DNA of 23,436 nt from Acidobacteria bacterium AH-259-L09 (GTDB lineage: Bacteria; Acidobacteriota; UBA6911; RPQK01), in contig JALLOL010000012.1 in NCBI GenBank assembly GCA_027717875.1, forward strand, positions 1-23,436. Reading direction: 5' to 3'. The notes beneath the pieces are model-generated. The model was not told where the DNA came from. It made no database searches and saw only the letters and a list, made by a program, of their open reading frames with translations. The position numbers and the translations under genes are program-made. Each line of letters starts with the position of its first letter. The first letter of the stretch is position 1. This document shows positions 14,901-23,052 of the stretch, piece by piece.

Positions 14901-17900
14901 AGAGAGCGGAAACGGAACGGCAGACGAATTCGCGGATAGCAGTGGTACGACTAATCACGGCCAAGGTGGGGCCGGGACCTCTACCTTTACACCCACTCAA
15001 GTCACGACGGGGGGGAAGATAGGCAACGCCCAGCAATTTGATGGGAGTGATGATTATCTGAGCGTTCCAAATGATGCCTCATTAAAGCCCACACAACAAG
15101 TGACGGTGTCAATGTGGATCAAGAGGAACGGGGCCCAAGGCTTTTATGCGAAGCTGTTACATTTTGGCCAAAACAGTTCATTTCCCTATGGACCCTATGG
15201 CTTAGATTTTAAGCAAGCATTGGACGATACCGTCGAGTTCCATATGGCGTTGGATGGCCTGAACAAGAACATGGACTCAGGTGCAGTTATCAACGATGGA
15301 GTTTGGCATCATGTCGTAGGGACTTATGATCAGGTTGACATGATTTTGTATGTTGACGGGATGCAAAAGGCCGCGTTAAATCTGCCTGGACAGACCATTG
15401 GTGATTATGACACCACAAACGGTCTTGGACTTGGAGATAAGGTCGAAACGGGTCAACCATTCAAAGGGCAAATCGACGAGGTCCGCATCTCCAACGTCGC
15501 CCGCTCCGCCGACTGGATCGCCGCCCAGCACAAATCGATGAATCTCACCTTTAACACCTTTGGTGGCGAGGAGTCTCAATCTACCGGCGCCACCTGGGCT
15601 GCAGCCGAAGACACTGCCCTGACCGGTCTGGCCAAGAGTACGCTAAAGCGCCTGAGGGTCGAGATTTCCAACGAGGGTACCGGGGCCGCCACCGGCACCA
15701 GCTATCTGCTGGAGGTCTCCGGGGCGCTGACCACTGCCAGCCCTGGTACGTGTTCGTCGGCCAGCTACACTGCCGTGCCGACGGTGGCCGGCGGTCACTG
15801 GCAGATGGTGGATTCGGCCAATCTTACGGACGGTGCCGCCACCACCAATGTCGCGTCCGGTCTGACCGATGCCAATCCCACCTTTGTGGCCGGCCAGGTG
15901 AAGGATACGGGCAATCAGACCACGGGTATTAGTCTTACGACCACGGAGTTCACCGAGATCGAGTACGCACTCCAGGCGACGGCCAATGCCACCGATGGCG
16001 CCCTGTACTGCTTTCGCTTGACCAATGCCGGGGTGACCACCGACTTCACCTATACGCAGTACGCGCAAGCGACGGTGGATGGCGTCGACAACTTCTTGGT
16101 GGAGGACGCGGCCGGGGGCAACATCGGCACCCAGACGGCCGGGACCGCATTTAGCATCAAGATCACCGCCCGGGACTTTCTCAACAACACGGTCACGAGC
16201 TTTAATGGAGTGGGCAACACCGTGGACATCACCTCCACCGGTACCCTCTCGGCTGGCGGTGGCACCACGGCGGCCTTCACCAGCGGTGTTTTGGCCTCCC
16301 ACAGCGTGACCATCTCCAACGCCGGGACCTTCACCATCACCGCCACCAAGACCGCCGGTACAGCCAGCGGCACCTCCAACTCCTTTACCGTCAATGCTGG
16401 CGGTGTCTTTGGCTTCCGCAAGTCGATCACTATTGATCGAACCAAGATTCCGACAGGGTGTGGGGCGACCCTTTCGAATTTCCCGATGCTTTATAGCGTG
16501 ACCGATACCAGCCTGAGAGACAATGTCACCGATGCACAAGGCGATGACATTGTTTTTCGAGGCGAAGACGCTGCCACCTGCGGTCCGGACCCGGTGCCCT
16601 GCGGGCTGGACCACGAGATTGAAAAATGGGATGGCGGGACCGGGCAGTTGATCGCCTGGGTGCGAGTGCCCTCCGTCAACACGGCAGAGGCCGGCTCCGA
16701 TACCGTCATTTACATCTACTATGGCAACAGTGATGTCACTTCCTCCAGCCAGAACGCCAGTGGCGTGTGGGATACGAATTACAAGGGCGTGTGGCACCTC
16801 AAAGAGAGCGGCAACGGGACGGCAGACGAATTCGCGGATAGCAGTGGGACGACTAATCACGGCCAAGGTGCCGGCGGGACTGCTACCCCGACTCAAGTCA
16901 CGACAGGAAAGATCGGCAATGCCCAGGATTTTGATGGGACTGATGATTATGTGGATGTTGTGGGAGGTCTAGGAACATTATCAAATAATACTTGGTCAGT
17001 TTCAGTATGGTTTAAACCAGATGAGAACGTTCTTAGGAAAGTAATAGTTTGGGGAGCAGTTTCAGATAGGCTTGATGAGAGGATTAGATTTGAGCTTTTG
17101 GATACCTATATAGACGTTGAGGATGATTATAATTTGGCGTTCCGTACTGCTACCGGAACAGTGGAAGTAGGTAATTGGCATCATGCTGTAATGACCTATG
17201 ATTTTCCCAGTCAAGTTACATCTATGTATCTGAACGGAGAATGGCAGGCAAGTGACAATTCCTTTCTCCAAGCATCAAACACCTTAGGTGAGCTTCAAAT
17301 AGGTGCAAGGGATGTAACTTTTTATAATTTCAACGGCACAATAGACGAGGTCCGCATCTCCGACGTTGCCCGCACTGCCTGCTGGATTGGAGGGCAACAC
17401 AACAACCAAGTGTGGCCGGACAAGGCCGTGACGCCTACGCCTGATCCGACCCCCAACCCTGATAGCGGGTTCTACACCGTGGGTGGTCAGGAGTCGAGCC
17501 CGGCCACCTTGGCCAAAGTCACGACCTTCACGGCAACTGCCGCCTCCCAGGGCGGAGTGCGGCTGCAGTGGCGGACCGGCTACGAGGTCAACAACCTGGG
17601 CTTTCACGTCTACCTGGAGCAGGGAGGCGAGCGCAGGCGGATCACCCCGGAGCTGGTGGCGGGATCGGCGCTCTTTGCGGGGCTGCGCACCCAGCTGACC
17701 TCCGGACGCTCCTATGGTTGGTGGGACCCGCAGGGAAGAAGTGGCGACCAGTACTGGCTCGAAGATGTGGACCTCAACGGAAAGCGCACCTGGCATGGGC
17801 CGGTCACGCCGACCTCCGCTGCGGCGAGCCAGAAGGCAGCCAGTGCAACCAGTTCTTCCATCCTGTTGAGCCAGTTGGCGAGAGGTGCACCCGAAAAGAG

Positions 17901-20900
17901 GGTGCTCGTCACGAGCGGGCCCGTCGAGGCCGGGCCGCCCCGGGAATTGGCCGCTACTTTGGAAGAGCGGCAGCAGCAGCAGTGGGCCTTGGCCTCCGGG
18001 CCGGCGGTGAAGCTTCAGATCCGGGAAAAGGGATGGTATCGCCTGGAGCAGGCCGAGCTGCTGGCCGCCGGGCTCGCTCTCGGGGTGAATCCTCGCTTCC
18101 TGCAGCTCTTTGTGGAGGGAGAAGAGCAGCCTCTGGTGGTGCAGGGAGAATCGGATGAGAGCTTCGATGCGGGGGATGCCATTCAGTTTTACGCGACCGG
18201 AGTCGATACGCCCTGGACCGACACGCAGACCTACTGGCTGGTGGAAGGCGGGGAGCCGGGCCAGAGGGTGCCGCTCCTGAGTCCGCCATTGGCGGCCGCC
18301 GCAGAGCCGGAAAGCTTCCCCTTCACCGTGGAGCAAAAGGAGCGCACCATTTACGTGGCGGCTTTGAAAAACGGGGAGGCGGAGAACTTTTTTGGGCCGG
18401 TCATAACCGCCACGCCCGTCGATCAGGTGCTGAGTCTCCATCATATCGATGGGGCCCAAGCGGAAGCTCAATTGGAAGTCACCCTGCAAGGGGTGGGTCA
18501 AGAGCCTCACCAGGTAAAAATCCTGCTCAATGCCATGGAGGTGGGAAGCGCCTCCTTTATCGGGGAAGAGCAAAAGACGGCGAGTTTTACCGTCCCGCTG
18601 AGTGGGCTGCAGGAAGGAGACAACATCATCACGCTGGTGGCCGAAGGAGGCGCCATGGACGTAAGCCTGGTGGATGTGATTCGCTTGACCTACCGCCACA
18701 CCTATAGGGCGGATGCCGATACCCTGGAGTTCAGCGTCTCCGGCCTGGAGGCGCAGGGACAGCCGGTGACCGTTGGGGGCTTTACCGACCCGCTGATCGC
18801 GGTAGTGGACCTGACGGATCCCAAGCAGACCCAGGAACTAACTGGGGTGATCCAGCCCCAGGGAGCGGGCTATTCGATCACGGTGGGCGTATCGGGTTCC
18901 GGACTTCATACCCTGCTGGCCTTGACCGAAGCGCAGGCCAAGGCTCCGGCCGCCATTGAGGCCAATGAGCCCTCGGTGTGGCATGAGGCAGATTCGGGGG
19001 CCGAGGTCGTCATGATCGCTCACCGCGATTTTCTGGCCAGCCTCGTGCCACTGAAAGCCTTGAGGGAAGCCCAAGGGTACTCGGTAGCGGTCATCGATGT
19101 GGAAGACCTCTACGACGAGTTCGCTTTTGGAGCGAAGACGGCTCGTGCGCTGCAGGACTTTCTCGTGCGGGCCAGCCAGCAGTGGCAAACCGCCCCTCGT
19201 TTTGTGCTGCTGGTGGGAGATGCCAGCTTTGATCCGCGCGACTATTTAGGGTTGGGCGAGTCGGACTGGGTGCCGACCTTCTTCGTGGAGACGGCGTTTC
19301 TGGAGACCGCTTCCGATGACTGGTTTGTGGACTTTGACTCGGATGGGGTGCCGGAGCTGCCGGTGGGGCGCTTGCCGGTGGGTACGCCTGCGGAGGCCGA
19401 CACGGTGGTGGCCAAGATCGTGGCCTACGAGCAGGAGCCCGACGCACCCTGGAAGCAGGAGGTGCTGCTGGTGGCCGATGAAAACGACCCATTCACTGAT
19501 TTTGAGCAGGCCAGCTCCGGGTTGAAGGCTTTGCTTTCGCCCCAGCTGACGGTGGGGGAAATCTTTCGGGGGCAGAGTGGGGCCACCACCAAGACGGAGC
19601 TCTTGGCCAAGCTCAACGAGGGGCAGCTGCTGGTCAACTACATGGGACATGGCTCGGTCGAGGTTTGGGCCGGGAACGTGTTGACCTCCGCCGATGCCCG
19701 GGCCCTCACCAATGGCTCGCGCCTGCCCTTTTTTGTGAGTCTGACCTGTCTGAACGGATTTTTCCATGATCCGTATCAGGAAAGCCTGGCCGAGGCGCTC
19801 CTGAAAGCCGAGCAGGGAGGAGCGGTAGCGGTGTGGGCCTCTTCGGCTCTGACCACCCCCCAGGGGCAGCTGCAGGCCAATCGGGAACTGTTTCGTCTTC
19901 TGTCCCAGGGACTCAGCCTGGGAGAAGCGACGGCACAGGCCAAAGCCGCCGTCAGCGACCCGGATGTGCGTCGCTCCTGGGTCCTCTTTGGCGACCCATT
20001 GACCACCATCATTGCGCCTCCGCCAGGTGACACTCCCCCGGATGACACTCCCCCGGATGATCCTCCGCCAGATGACACTCCGCCACCTGGGGCGGATCTG
20101 ACGGTCACCCAAAGTGATTCAGCCGACCCGCCGACTGCGGGCAGGGATCTCACCTATGTGCTCACGGTGACGAATAATGGTCCCTCCGAGGCCACAGGGG
20201 TAGTCTTGACCCACACCCTGCCGGCAGGGGTGAGCTTTCTTTCAGCTGCGCCCAGCCAGGGCACTTGCAGCCAATCAGGTGGGACCCTCAGCTGTGCGCT
20301 GGGCAATCTGGCGGCCAACACCGCCGCCACAGTCACGATTGTCGTCCATGTCAATTCAAGCATGAAGGGAACGATCAGTAATACGAGCAGCGTGACAGCC
20401 AACGAACTGGACCCCGAAACGGCCAACAACGTGCTTACAGCCACCAGCACCAGCATTCTTAATTTGCTGGTCTTTCCCGCATCGTTTGACCTGAAGTCAC
20501 CCTTCTTGAGTGAGTCTACCTTGGTGGGCAATAGGCCGGCCAGTCTTCAGAATACTTTTGTCGGCATAGCCATCGTGAATCCGAACCAGACTTTTAATGA
20601 ACTTGTGGTTACGGACGTGGATAGTGAGGGAACACAAACAGCGAACGCTCAACTCGAGGCACTGCTTGGGCCCAACGGCCAGACGGTGTTTATGAGCTCA
20701 GAGATGGTGAATCCGGACAATGGAGTGATTGCAATGCTCGCTCAAGGCAGACAAGCTTCCATCGAAGGTATCTTTATGGTGGGAGAGGAAAACTTGAAGA
20801 AGCTTGACGGCATTGGAGCACAACTGGCGCAAGCCAGGGAACTCTATTTCCCGATCATTCAAGAAGAGAGTACGGTAGCCACTCTGTTGTTCATTTTCAA

Positions 20901-21846
20901 CCCACAGACAAGCGACGATGCCAATGTCACGTTAAAGGCGTTTGATGCGGCAGGAAACCTCTTGAAAGAGGTTGCCTTGGGAATTCCCGCTAACGGGACT
21001 GCGATGGGAACCCTGCAGGAGTTTTTTGGGGTGGAATTGCACTTGAGCCAGGGATTTGTACAGGTGACGGGCAATGTCCCGCTGAGGGGCTTCAAGTTTG
21101 AGGCGGGAAGCAATGCCTTCTCTGCCTTAGGCGGGCAGATTCTGACTCGAACCAAACGTCTGCTGGTCCCCCACTTCTTCGTGGACCAATGGGGCGGAAC
21201 GACCAAGATCCAGCTTCTCAATCTGGATCCCTACGAGGCCTTTGTGAGGCTGGAGGCGTTTGATAACGACTCCAATTTGCTGGAGGTGGCGGAGGTGAGG
21301 CTGGGGCCGCATACGCTCTTTGTGGGCGATATCGGGGAGCTTTTGAATTTAGATGTGACCACACTCGAGTCTGGCCTGATCAGCGGTTATCTTGAGCTGA
21401 GTATTACGCCTGGAGGTGCGGCAGCACTCTTTGGAACAACGGCTTCAGTCATCGGCAGCGTCAGCTTTACCGGCAATGAAGGAAAGTTTCGCTCCAGCTT
21501 ACCGATGGTCGCCCAAGGCTGGACGAAAGCCTTGTTCCCGCACGTAGTGCAATCGGTGGATTTAGAAATGTTCACGGGTCTGGCCATCTTGAATGCGGAA
21601 GAAGAGATGGCCCGGGTCACGGTTCGGGCTTTTGACGAAAACGGAAAACTGACAGGGAACGTTCAATTCGATTTGGCTGCCGGGCAGCGGGTCGCCGATT
21701 TACTGGATGGCGGGACCTTCTTCGGTGCCGGCTTTCAGCAGATCAACGGTCACCTGCAGGTATCCAGCAGCGTTCCCGTCGTCACCTTTGCCCTTTTCGG
21801 AGACTTTGCCTCTGAATTTCTGGCTTCGGTCGAAGCTCAGAGATAA
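11902..21846 (+). CDS. giant secreted multidomain peptidase C25 (gingipain-like) protein
   Basis: 3314 residues with one signal peptide (cleavage after VSGVEA, residue 39). Rough order: beta-rich sialidase/propeller-like region 40-350; a LamG-like fold opening SDDFNRANSTNLGANW, 355-523; fibronectin III-like, about 743-852; a YRWRNDDG module split by an inserted DUF2341-LamG unit, 877-1220; an Ig-like domain, 1393-1502; a second DUF2341-LamG unit, 1503-1833; the QWRTGYEVNNLGFHVY domain typical of such proteins, 1848-1970; and a C25 peptidase, 2369-2704, with His2583 in NYMGHGS and Cys2616 in SLTCLNGFF. A DDTPP linker, DUF11 (2731-2847) and about four C-terminal beta repeats follow. It is probably an extracellular cysteine protease/adhesin. 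No LPXTG, and no type IX sorting domain recognised. It starts 18 nt after S26B. Confidence 0.9.
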   Translation: MLNYKKRPTKALTRLAAAKILELLLLCVTLLAFVSGVEAQTTVQAVAGDDPTNSAQRKIFRSTGLADNRYFAFYYTGADLVWEASTDSSGDTWTGTQNAIFTATQNLGSDHLAVLYDSTNQKVHVALAQETALELRFRRGTVGTGGTITWDFADLDLVPADPPMGGINIFLGHDESGNADRVWIFYDLVDTSWNYFRSTVVSTGALNNTANWTTESTITDPSGTTATHGPVFFLTRSTGNPRGVFYATIDTSSSLFRCTWDGVGFDTNWTCNTITNAINSSNPNRRLSGVGLGTVLHVVYLDGSDKSQYRNFDLATNTDSGETTIDATNVYKQVALSTDGTKLFAFVRGDEGAPFFSDDFNRANSTNLGANWTEDQGDWQITSNQLVPPATLDNIVRATGFTPSSANYRVQVDVTSAPETVGVSVIARATDASNFYEVLYNQADGILQVWKEVAGTRTQIGTDVTVPATDTPTLAIDVNGTTIKSFYKGVEKHSITDTALSATGFGGVRLEDGVPPTLDNFKIPDTNPTDKGDLYRYERDGGTWGTRTLTIDEISANLAGSLNADAEMRDNIIALLYSNDAGANDDVKFAKFVNDATTIGDGTNPANATIAPGASATMLDAFTLQASTGTDTVTAATVTLATGTSAGISLVEITSDDGVTTVYGSASNPPSDTVSFSPLTINIPVTSTLTQFKVRITPKSHAAMPAPAGSEYAVTGTITSFTSTNTQAGTDAASATITIDNLSPGNVTGASASAGDTQVTVSWTNPTDTDFSNVVILRNTTTISDIPAEGSSPALNSTIGTSIVRFTGSVSPLTDTGLTNGQIYFYRIFAKDTRGNYSATGVEVSATPAVPVPDLQQIHYRWRNDDGGEGASGGGGWWNTSWLKRRKITFDNSLQTVDALNNFPVLVSLSDPANIDYTKTHNSGWDIRFIDDDGTTELSYEIEKWDETGTSTVWVKVPNIPVGSNTDFIWMYYNNSAIVSDTSTPTAVWDASYKGVWHLKESGNGTADEFADSSGTTNHGQGGAGTSTFTPTQVTTGGKIGNAQQFDGSDDYLSVPNDASLKPTQQVTVSMWIKRNGAQGFYAKLLHFGQNSSFPYGPYGLDFKQALDDTVEFHMALDGLNKNMDSGAVINDGVWHHVVGTYDQVDMILYVDGMQKAALNLPGQTIGDYDTTNGLGLGDKVETGQPFKGQIDEVRISNVARSADWIAAQHKSMNLTFNTFGGEESQSTGATWAAAEDTALTGLAKSTLKRLRVEISNEGTGAATGTSYLLEVSGALTTASPGTCSSASYTAVPTVAGGHWQMVDSANLTDGAATTNVASGLTDANPTFVAGQVKDTGNQTTGISLTTTEFTEIEYALQATANATDGALYCFRLTNAGVTTDFTYTQYAQATVDGVDNFLVEDAAGGNIGTQTAGTAFSIKITARDFLNNTVTSFNGVGNTVDITSTGTLSAGGGTTAAFTSGVLASHSVTISNAGTFTITATKTAGTASGTSNSFTVNAGGVFGFRKSITIDRTKIPTGCGATLSNFPMLYSVTDTSLRDNVTDAQGDDIVFRGEDAATCGPDPVPCGLDHEIEKWDGGTGQLIAWVRVPSVNTAEAGSDTVIYIYYGNSDVTSSSQNASGVWDTNYKGVWHLKESGNGTADEFADSSGTTNHGQGAGGTATPTQVTTGKIGNAQDFDGTDDYVDVVGGLGTLSNNTWSVSVWFKPDENVLRKVIVWGAVSDRLDERIRFELLDTYIDVEDDYNLAFRTATGTVEVGNWHHAVMTYDFPSQVTSMYLNGEWQASDNSFLQASNTLGELQIGARDVTFYNFNGTIDEVRISDVARTACWIGGQHNNQVWPDKAVTPTPDPTPNPDSGFYTVGGQESSPATLAKVTTFTATAASQGGVRLQWRTGYEVNNLGFHVYLEQGGERRRITPELVAGSALFAGLRTQLTSGRSYGWWDPQGRSGDQYWLEDVDLNGKRTWHGPVTPTSAAASQKAASATSSSILLSQLARGAPEKRVLVTSGPVEAGPPRELAATLEERQQQQWALASGPAVKLQIREKGWYRLEQAELLAAGLALGVNPRFLQLFVEGEEQPLVVQGESDESFDAGDAIQFYATGVDTPWTDTQTYWLVEGGEPGQRVPLLSPPLAAAAEPESFPFTVEQKERTIYVAALKNGEAENFFGPVITATPVDQVLSLHHIDGAQAEAQLEVTLQGVGQEPHQVKILLNAMEVGSASFIGEEQKTASFTVPLSGLQEGDNIITLVAEGGAMDVSLVDVIRLTYRHTYRADADTLEFSVSGLEAQGQPVTVGGFTDPLIAVVDLTDPKQTQELTGVIQPQGAGYSITVGVSGSGLHTLLALTEAQAKAPAAIEANEPSVWHEADSGAEVVMIAHRDFLASLVPLKALREAQGYSVAVIDVEDLYDEFAFGAKTARALQDFLVRASQQWQTAPRFVLLVGDASFDPRDYLGLGESDWVPTFFVETAFLETASDDWFVDFDSDGVPELPVGRLPVGTPAEADTVVAKIVAYEQEPDAPWKQEVLLVADENDPFTDFEQASSGLKALLSPQLTVGEIFRGQSGATTKTELLAKLNEGQLLVNYMGHGSVEVWAGNVLTSADARALTNGSRLPFFVSLTCLNGFFHDPYQESLAEALLKAEQGGAVAVWASSALTTPQGQLQANRELFRLLSQGLSLGEATAQAKAAVSDPDVRRSWVLFGDPLTTIIAPPPGDTPPDDTPPDDPPPDDTPPPGADLTVTQSDSADPPTAGRDLTYVLTVTNNGPSEATGVVLTHTLPAGVSFLSAAPSQGTCSQSGGTLSCALGNLAANTAATVTIVVHVNSSMKGTISNTSSVTANELDPETANNVLTATSTSILNLLVFPASFDLKSPFLSESTLVGNRPASLQNTFVGIAIVNPNQTFNELVVTDVDSEGTQTANAQLEALLGPNGQTVFMSSEMVNPDNGVIAMLAQGRQASIEGIFMVGEENLKKLDGIGAQLAQARELYFPIIQEESTVATLLFIFNPQTSDDANVTLKAFDAAGNLLKEVALGIPANGTAMGTLQEFFGVELHLSQGFVQVTGNVPLRGFKFEAGSNAFSALGGQILTRTKRLLVPHFFVDQWGGTTKIQLLNLDPYEAFVRLEAFDNDSNLLEVAEVRLGPHTLFVGDIGELLNLDVTTLESGLISGYLELSITPGGAAALFGTTASVIGSVSFTGNEGKFRSSLPMVAQGWTKALFPHVVQSVDLEMFTGLAILNAEEEMARVTVRAFDENGKLTGNVQFDLAAGQRVADLLDGGTFFGAGFQQINGHLQVSSSVPVVTFALFGDFASEFLASVEAQR
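14879..14967 (+). repeat. LamG-entry repeat, copy 1 inside giant gene
   Basis: Near-identical (about four differences in 87 bases) to 16781-16869. Encodes YKGVWHLKESGNGTADEFAD and the following SSGTTNHGQG at the DUF2341/LamG junction. Confidence 0.85.
16781..16869 (+). repeat. LamG-entry repeat, copy 2 inside giant gene
   Basis: Partner of 14879-14967 at an offset of 1902 bp. It is followed by a visibly AT-rich LamG core (about 16950-17340), then GC-rich sequence again matching the exit of the first module (GACGAGGTCCGCATCTCC). Confidence 0.85.
20026..20085 (+). repeat. four tandem 15-bp units in giant gene
   Basis: Units of GATGACACTCCCCCG type, each encoding (D/G)D(T/P)PP. They form the acidic, proline-rich linker between the C25 and DUF11 domains. 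Copy-number change would stay in frame. Confidence 0.85.
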
Positions 21847-21856
21847 GCCATCCGCC

Positions 21857-21995
21857 ATCAGCTAAGCTGAGACCTCCACCCTCTCAATGAGTGGGGAAGG
21901 GTGCCAATCCCTCGGGCGAGATCGACAAAACCCTTCGACAAAGGATTTGCACGGTGATATCGTTAAGATTAGGGCTAGTTTACGAGGATGGCACC
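21857..21995. other. intergenic stretch after the giant gene
   Basis: Small hairpin TCAGCTAAGCTGA close after the stop, without a clear T-run. No confident promoter for the downstream antitoxin was found, though GAGG lies 8 nt before its ATG. Confidence 0.35.
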
Positions 21996-22250
21996 ATGAG
22001 CAAGAGCGTTGAAGCAGTTTACGAAAATGGCGTCCTACGCCCCCTGGAGCCCATCGATTTGCCTGAACACCAGCGAGTCACGGTGACCATCTGGGAGGCA
22101 CCAGGAGAAGAGTGGCTCGACACAGACTGCTTACAATCCTGTGCCAATGAGGTCGACGACTCCGTCACTCTTGAAGCGGTACGCAAGGCCCTTTCTAAAA
22201 TCCCCGGTTCATTGACTGCCGATTTCATCTCAGAGCGAGACGAACCGTAA
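21996..22250 (+). CDS. DUF104 (AF2212-like) antitoxin
   Basis: An 84-residue protein: SVEAVYENGVLRPLEPIDLP and HQRVTVTIW are the classic DUF104 antitoxin start, followed by an acidic helical C-terminus (NEVDDSVTLEAVRKALSKIP) expected to bind the PIN toxin. ATG 21996 is chosen because the domain begins there; the open frame extends further upstream without similarity. Its TAA is immediately followed by the ATG of the PIN gene (TAAATG). Confidence 0.87.
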   Translation: MSKSVEAVYENGVLRPLEPIDLPEHQRVTVTIWEAPGEEWLDTDCLQSCANEVDDSVTLEAVRKALSKIPGSLTADFISERDEP

Positions 22251-22490
22251 ATGGCCGACTATTTTGTGGACACCAGTGCCCTGGGAAAGCACTATCACGA
22301 AGAAGTCGGCACGGCGAGGGTAGACCAATTGCTCGGTGAACCTCAATCCCGCCACTTCGTTTCCCGCCTGAGTGTCATCGAGGTCGGATCCGTCTTTGCA
22401 GGAAAGGTACGGAACGCGGTCATCTCCCAAGCCGATTTTGACTTACTCCGCCGCCGGTTCCTGACGGATGTGACCCAGAGGCAAGTTCAA
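22251..22490 (+). pseudogene. VapC-type PIN toxin, 3'-truncated
   Basis: Starts MADYFVDTSALGKHYHEEVG with Asp7 and has Glu44 in RLSVIEVGSV, then FDLLRRRFLTDVTQRQ. After about residue 78 PIN similarity stops: the central D-A-L helix and the C-terminal acidic residues are missing. The frame stays open to 22652, but that part reads as non-PIN sequence and overlaps a glycosidase-like fragment in another frame. With half the active site gone, toxicity is unlikely. It follows the DUF104 antitoxin without a gap. Confidence 0.78.
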
Positions 22491-22725
22491 CGGCGATCTC
22501 TCTTTGTTCAACGAACCAGGCACCCGGAGCTGGAAAGAAGGGCCAGGTCAGACTGGCCGGCTTTAGCGCCGGTTCGGAGCTGTGCGGTCCATCGCGCTTT
22601 TGTCTTGTGCTGGACGGCGCAACTGGAGGGAACAACGCCTTCGCGATCTTAGCCCTCGGAGCAGCGTACAAGAAATTGGGCGATACCCGCTATCTTGAGG
22701 ATGCAAGAACAATTGACCCCTCGCG
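22484..22725 (+). pseudogene. fragment of a helical-barrel glycosidase-like gene
   Basis: The frame containing DGATGGNNAFAILALGAAYK and KLGDTRYLEDARTI is a typical (alpha/alpha)-barrel repeat of glycoside-hydrolase-type proteins. An upstream piece with FNGDLSLFNEPGTRSWKEG may belong to the same gene but contains a TAG near 22563. It has no start, and both ends are cut. Family-level assignment is tentative. Confidence 0.45.
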
Positions 22726-22795
22726 GGCGGCCGTTTCCAGTACTGACGCCACCGCTGGCTCCGGAAGCTCCAGAGCAGCGGACGTTTGTAGCACA

Positions 22796-22813
22796 TAGCA
22801 CACTAATGTGCTA
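22796..22813. promoter_or_regulatory. operator-like inverted repeat over a -10 box
   Basis: TAGCACA, CTAA, TGTGCTA is a perfect 7-bp inverted repeat; another TAGCACA lies at 22789-22795. TATACT at 22812-22817 overlaps its right arm, and the antitoxin ATG follows 8 nt later. This fits an autoregulated promoter with a very short or absent leader. Confidence 0.6.
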
Positions 22814-22825
22814 TACTGGCCGTTG

Positions 22826-23050
22826 ATGAAGACACTCTCTATCCGCGAAATGCGTGGTGCGCTGGGGCGTCTGGATCAGTTGCTGGAGCAGGAGCGGGAA
22901 ATCATCATCACGCGCCGACGGAAGGCCATCGCTCGAGTTCTGCCGGTTAAGCCCAGCCGGGGCATGCCTTCTCACGCCGATATCCGAGCTCAGATACCAA
23001 AGCTCTCTTCCAGCGCGGATTTGATCCGCCAAGATCGGAACTCCCGCTGA
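22826..23050 (+). CDS. Phd-like antitoxin
   Basis: A 74-residue protein: MKTLSIREMRGALGRLDQLL, EQEREIIITRRRKAIARVLP, then a tail with HADIRAQIPKLSSS. This is the Phd/YefM-type start, with the I-T-R-R-x-K-x-I-A-R-V strand. ATG 22826 lies 8 nt after a TATACT -10 box and has no Shine-Dalgarno site, so a leaderless or very short-leader message is likely. The PIN gene starts 2 nt after its stop. Confidence 0.85.
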   Translation: MKTLSIREMRGALGRLDQLLEQEREIIITRRRKAIARVLPVKPSRGMPSHADIRAQIPKLSSSADLIRQDRNSR

Positions 23051-23052
23051 AA

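Noticed and set aside
15643..16896. 417-codon open frame on the minus strand
   Set aside because: It lies antisense within the giant gene; composition is Gly/Arg/His-rich, as expected from the reverse of Thr/Ala/Gly-rich coding. No domain seen.
17284..18699. 471-codon open frame on the minus strand
   Set aside because: Antisense shadow of the QWRTGYEVNNLGFHVY and linker regions of the giant protein; no signal or family features.
19246..20112. 288-codon open frame on the minus strand
   Set aside because: Antisense to the C25 domain, whose catalytic motifs clearly set the sense strand.
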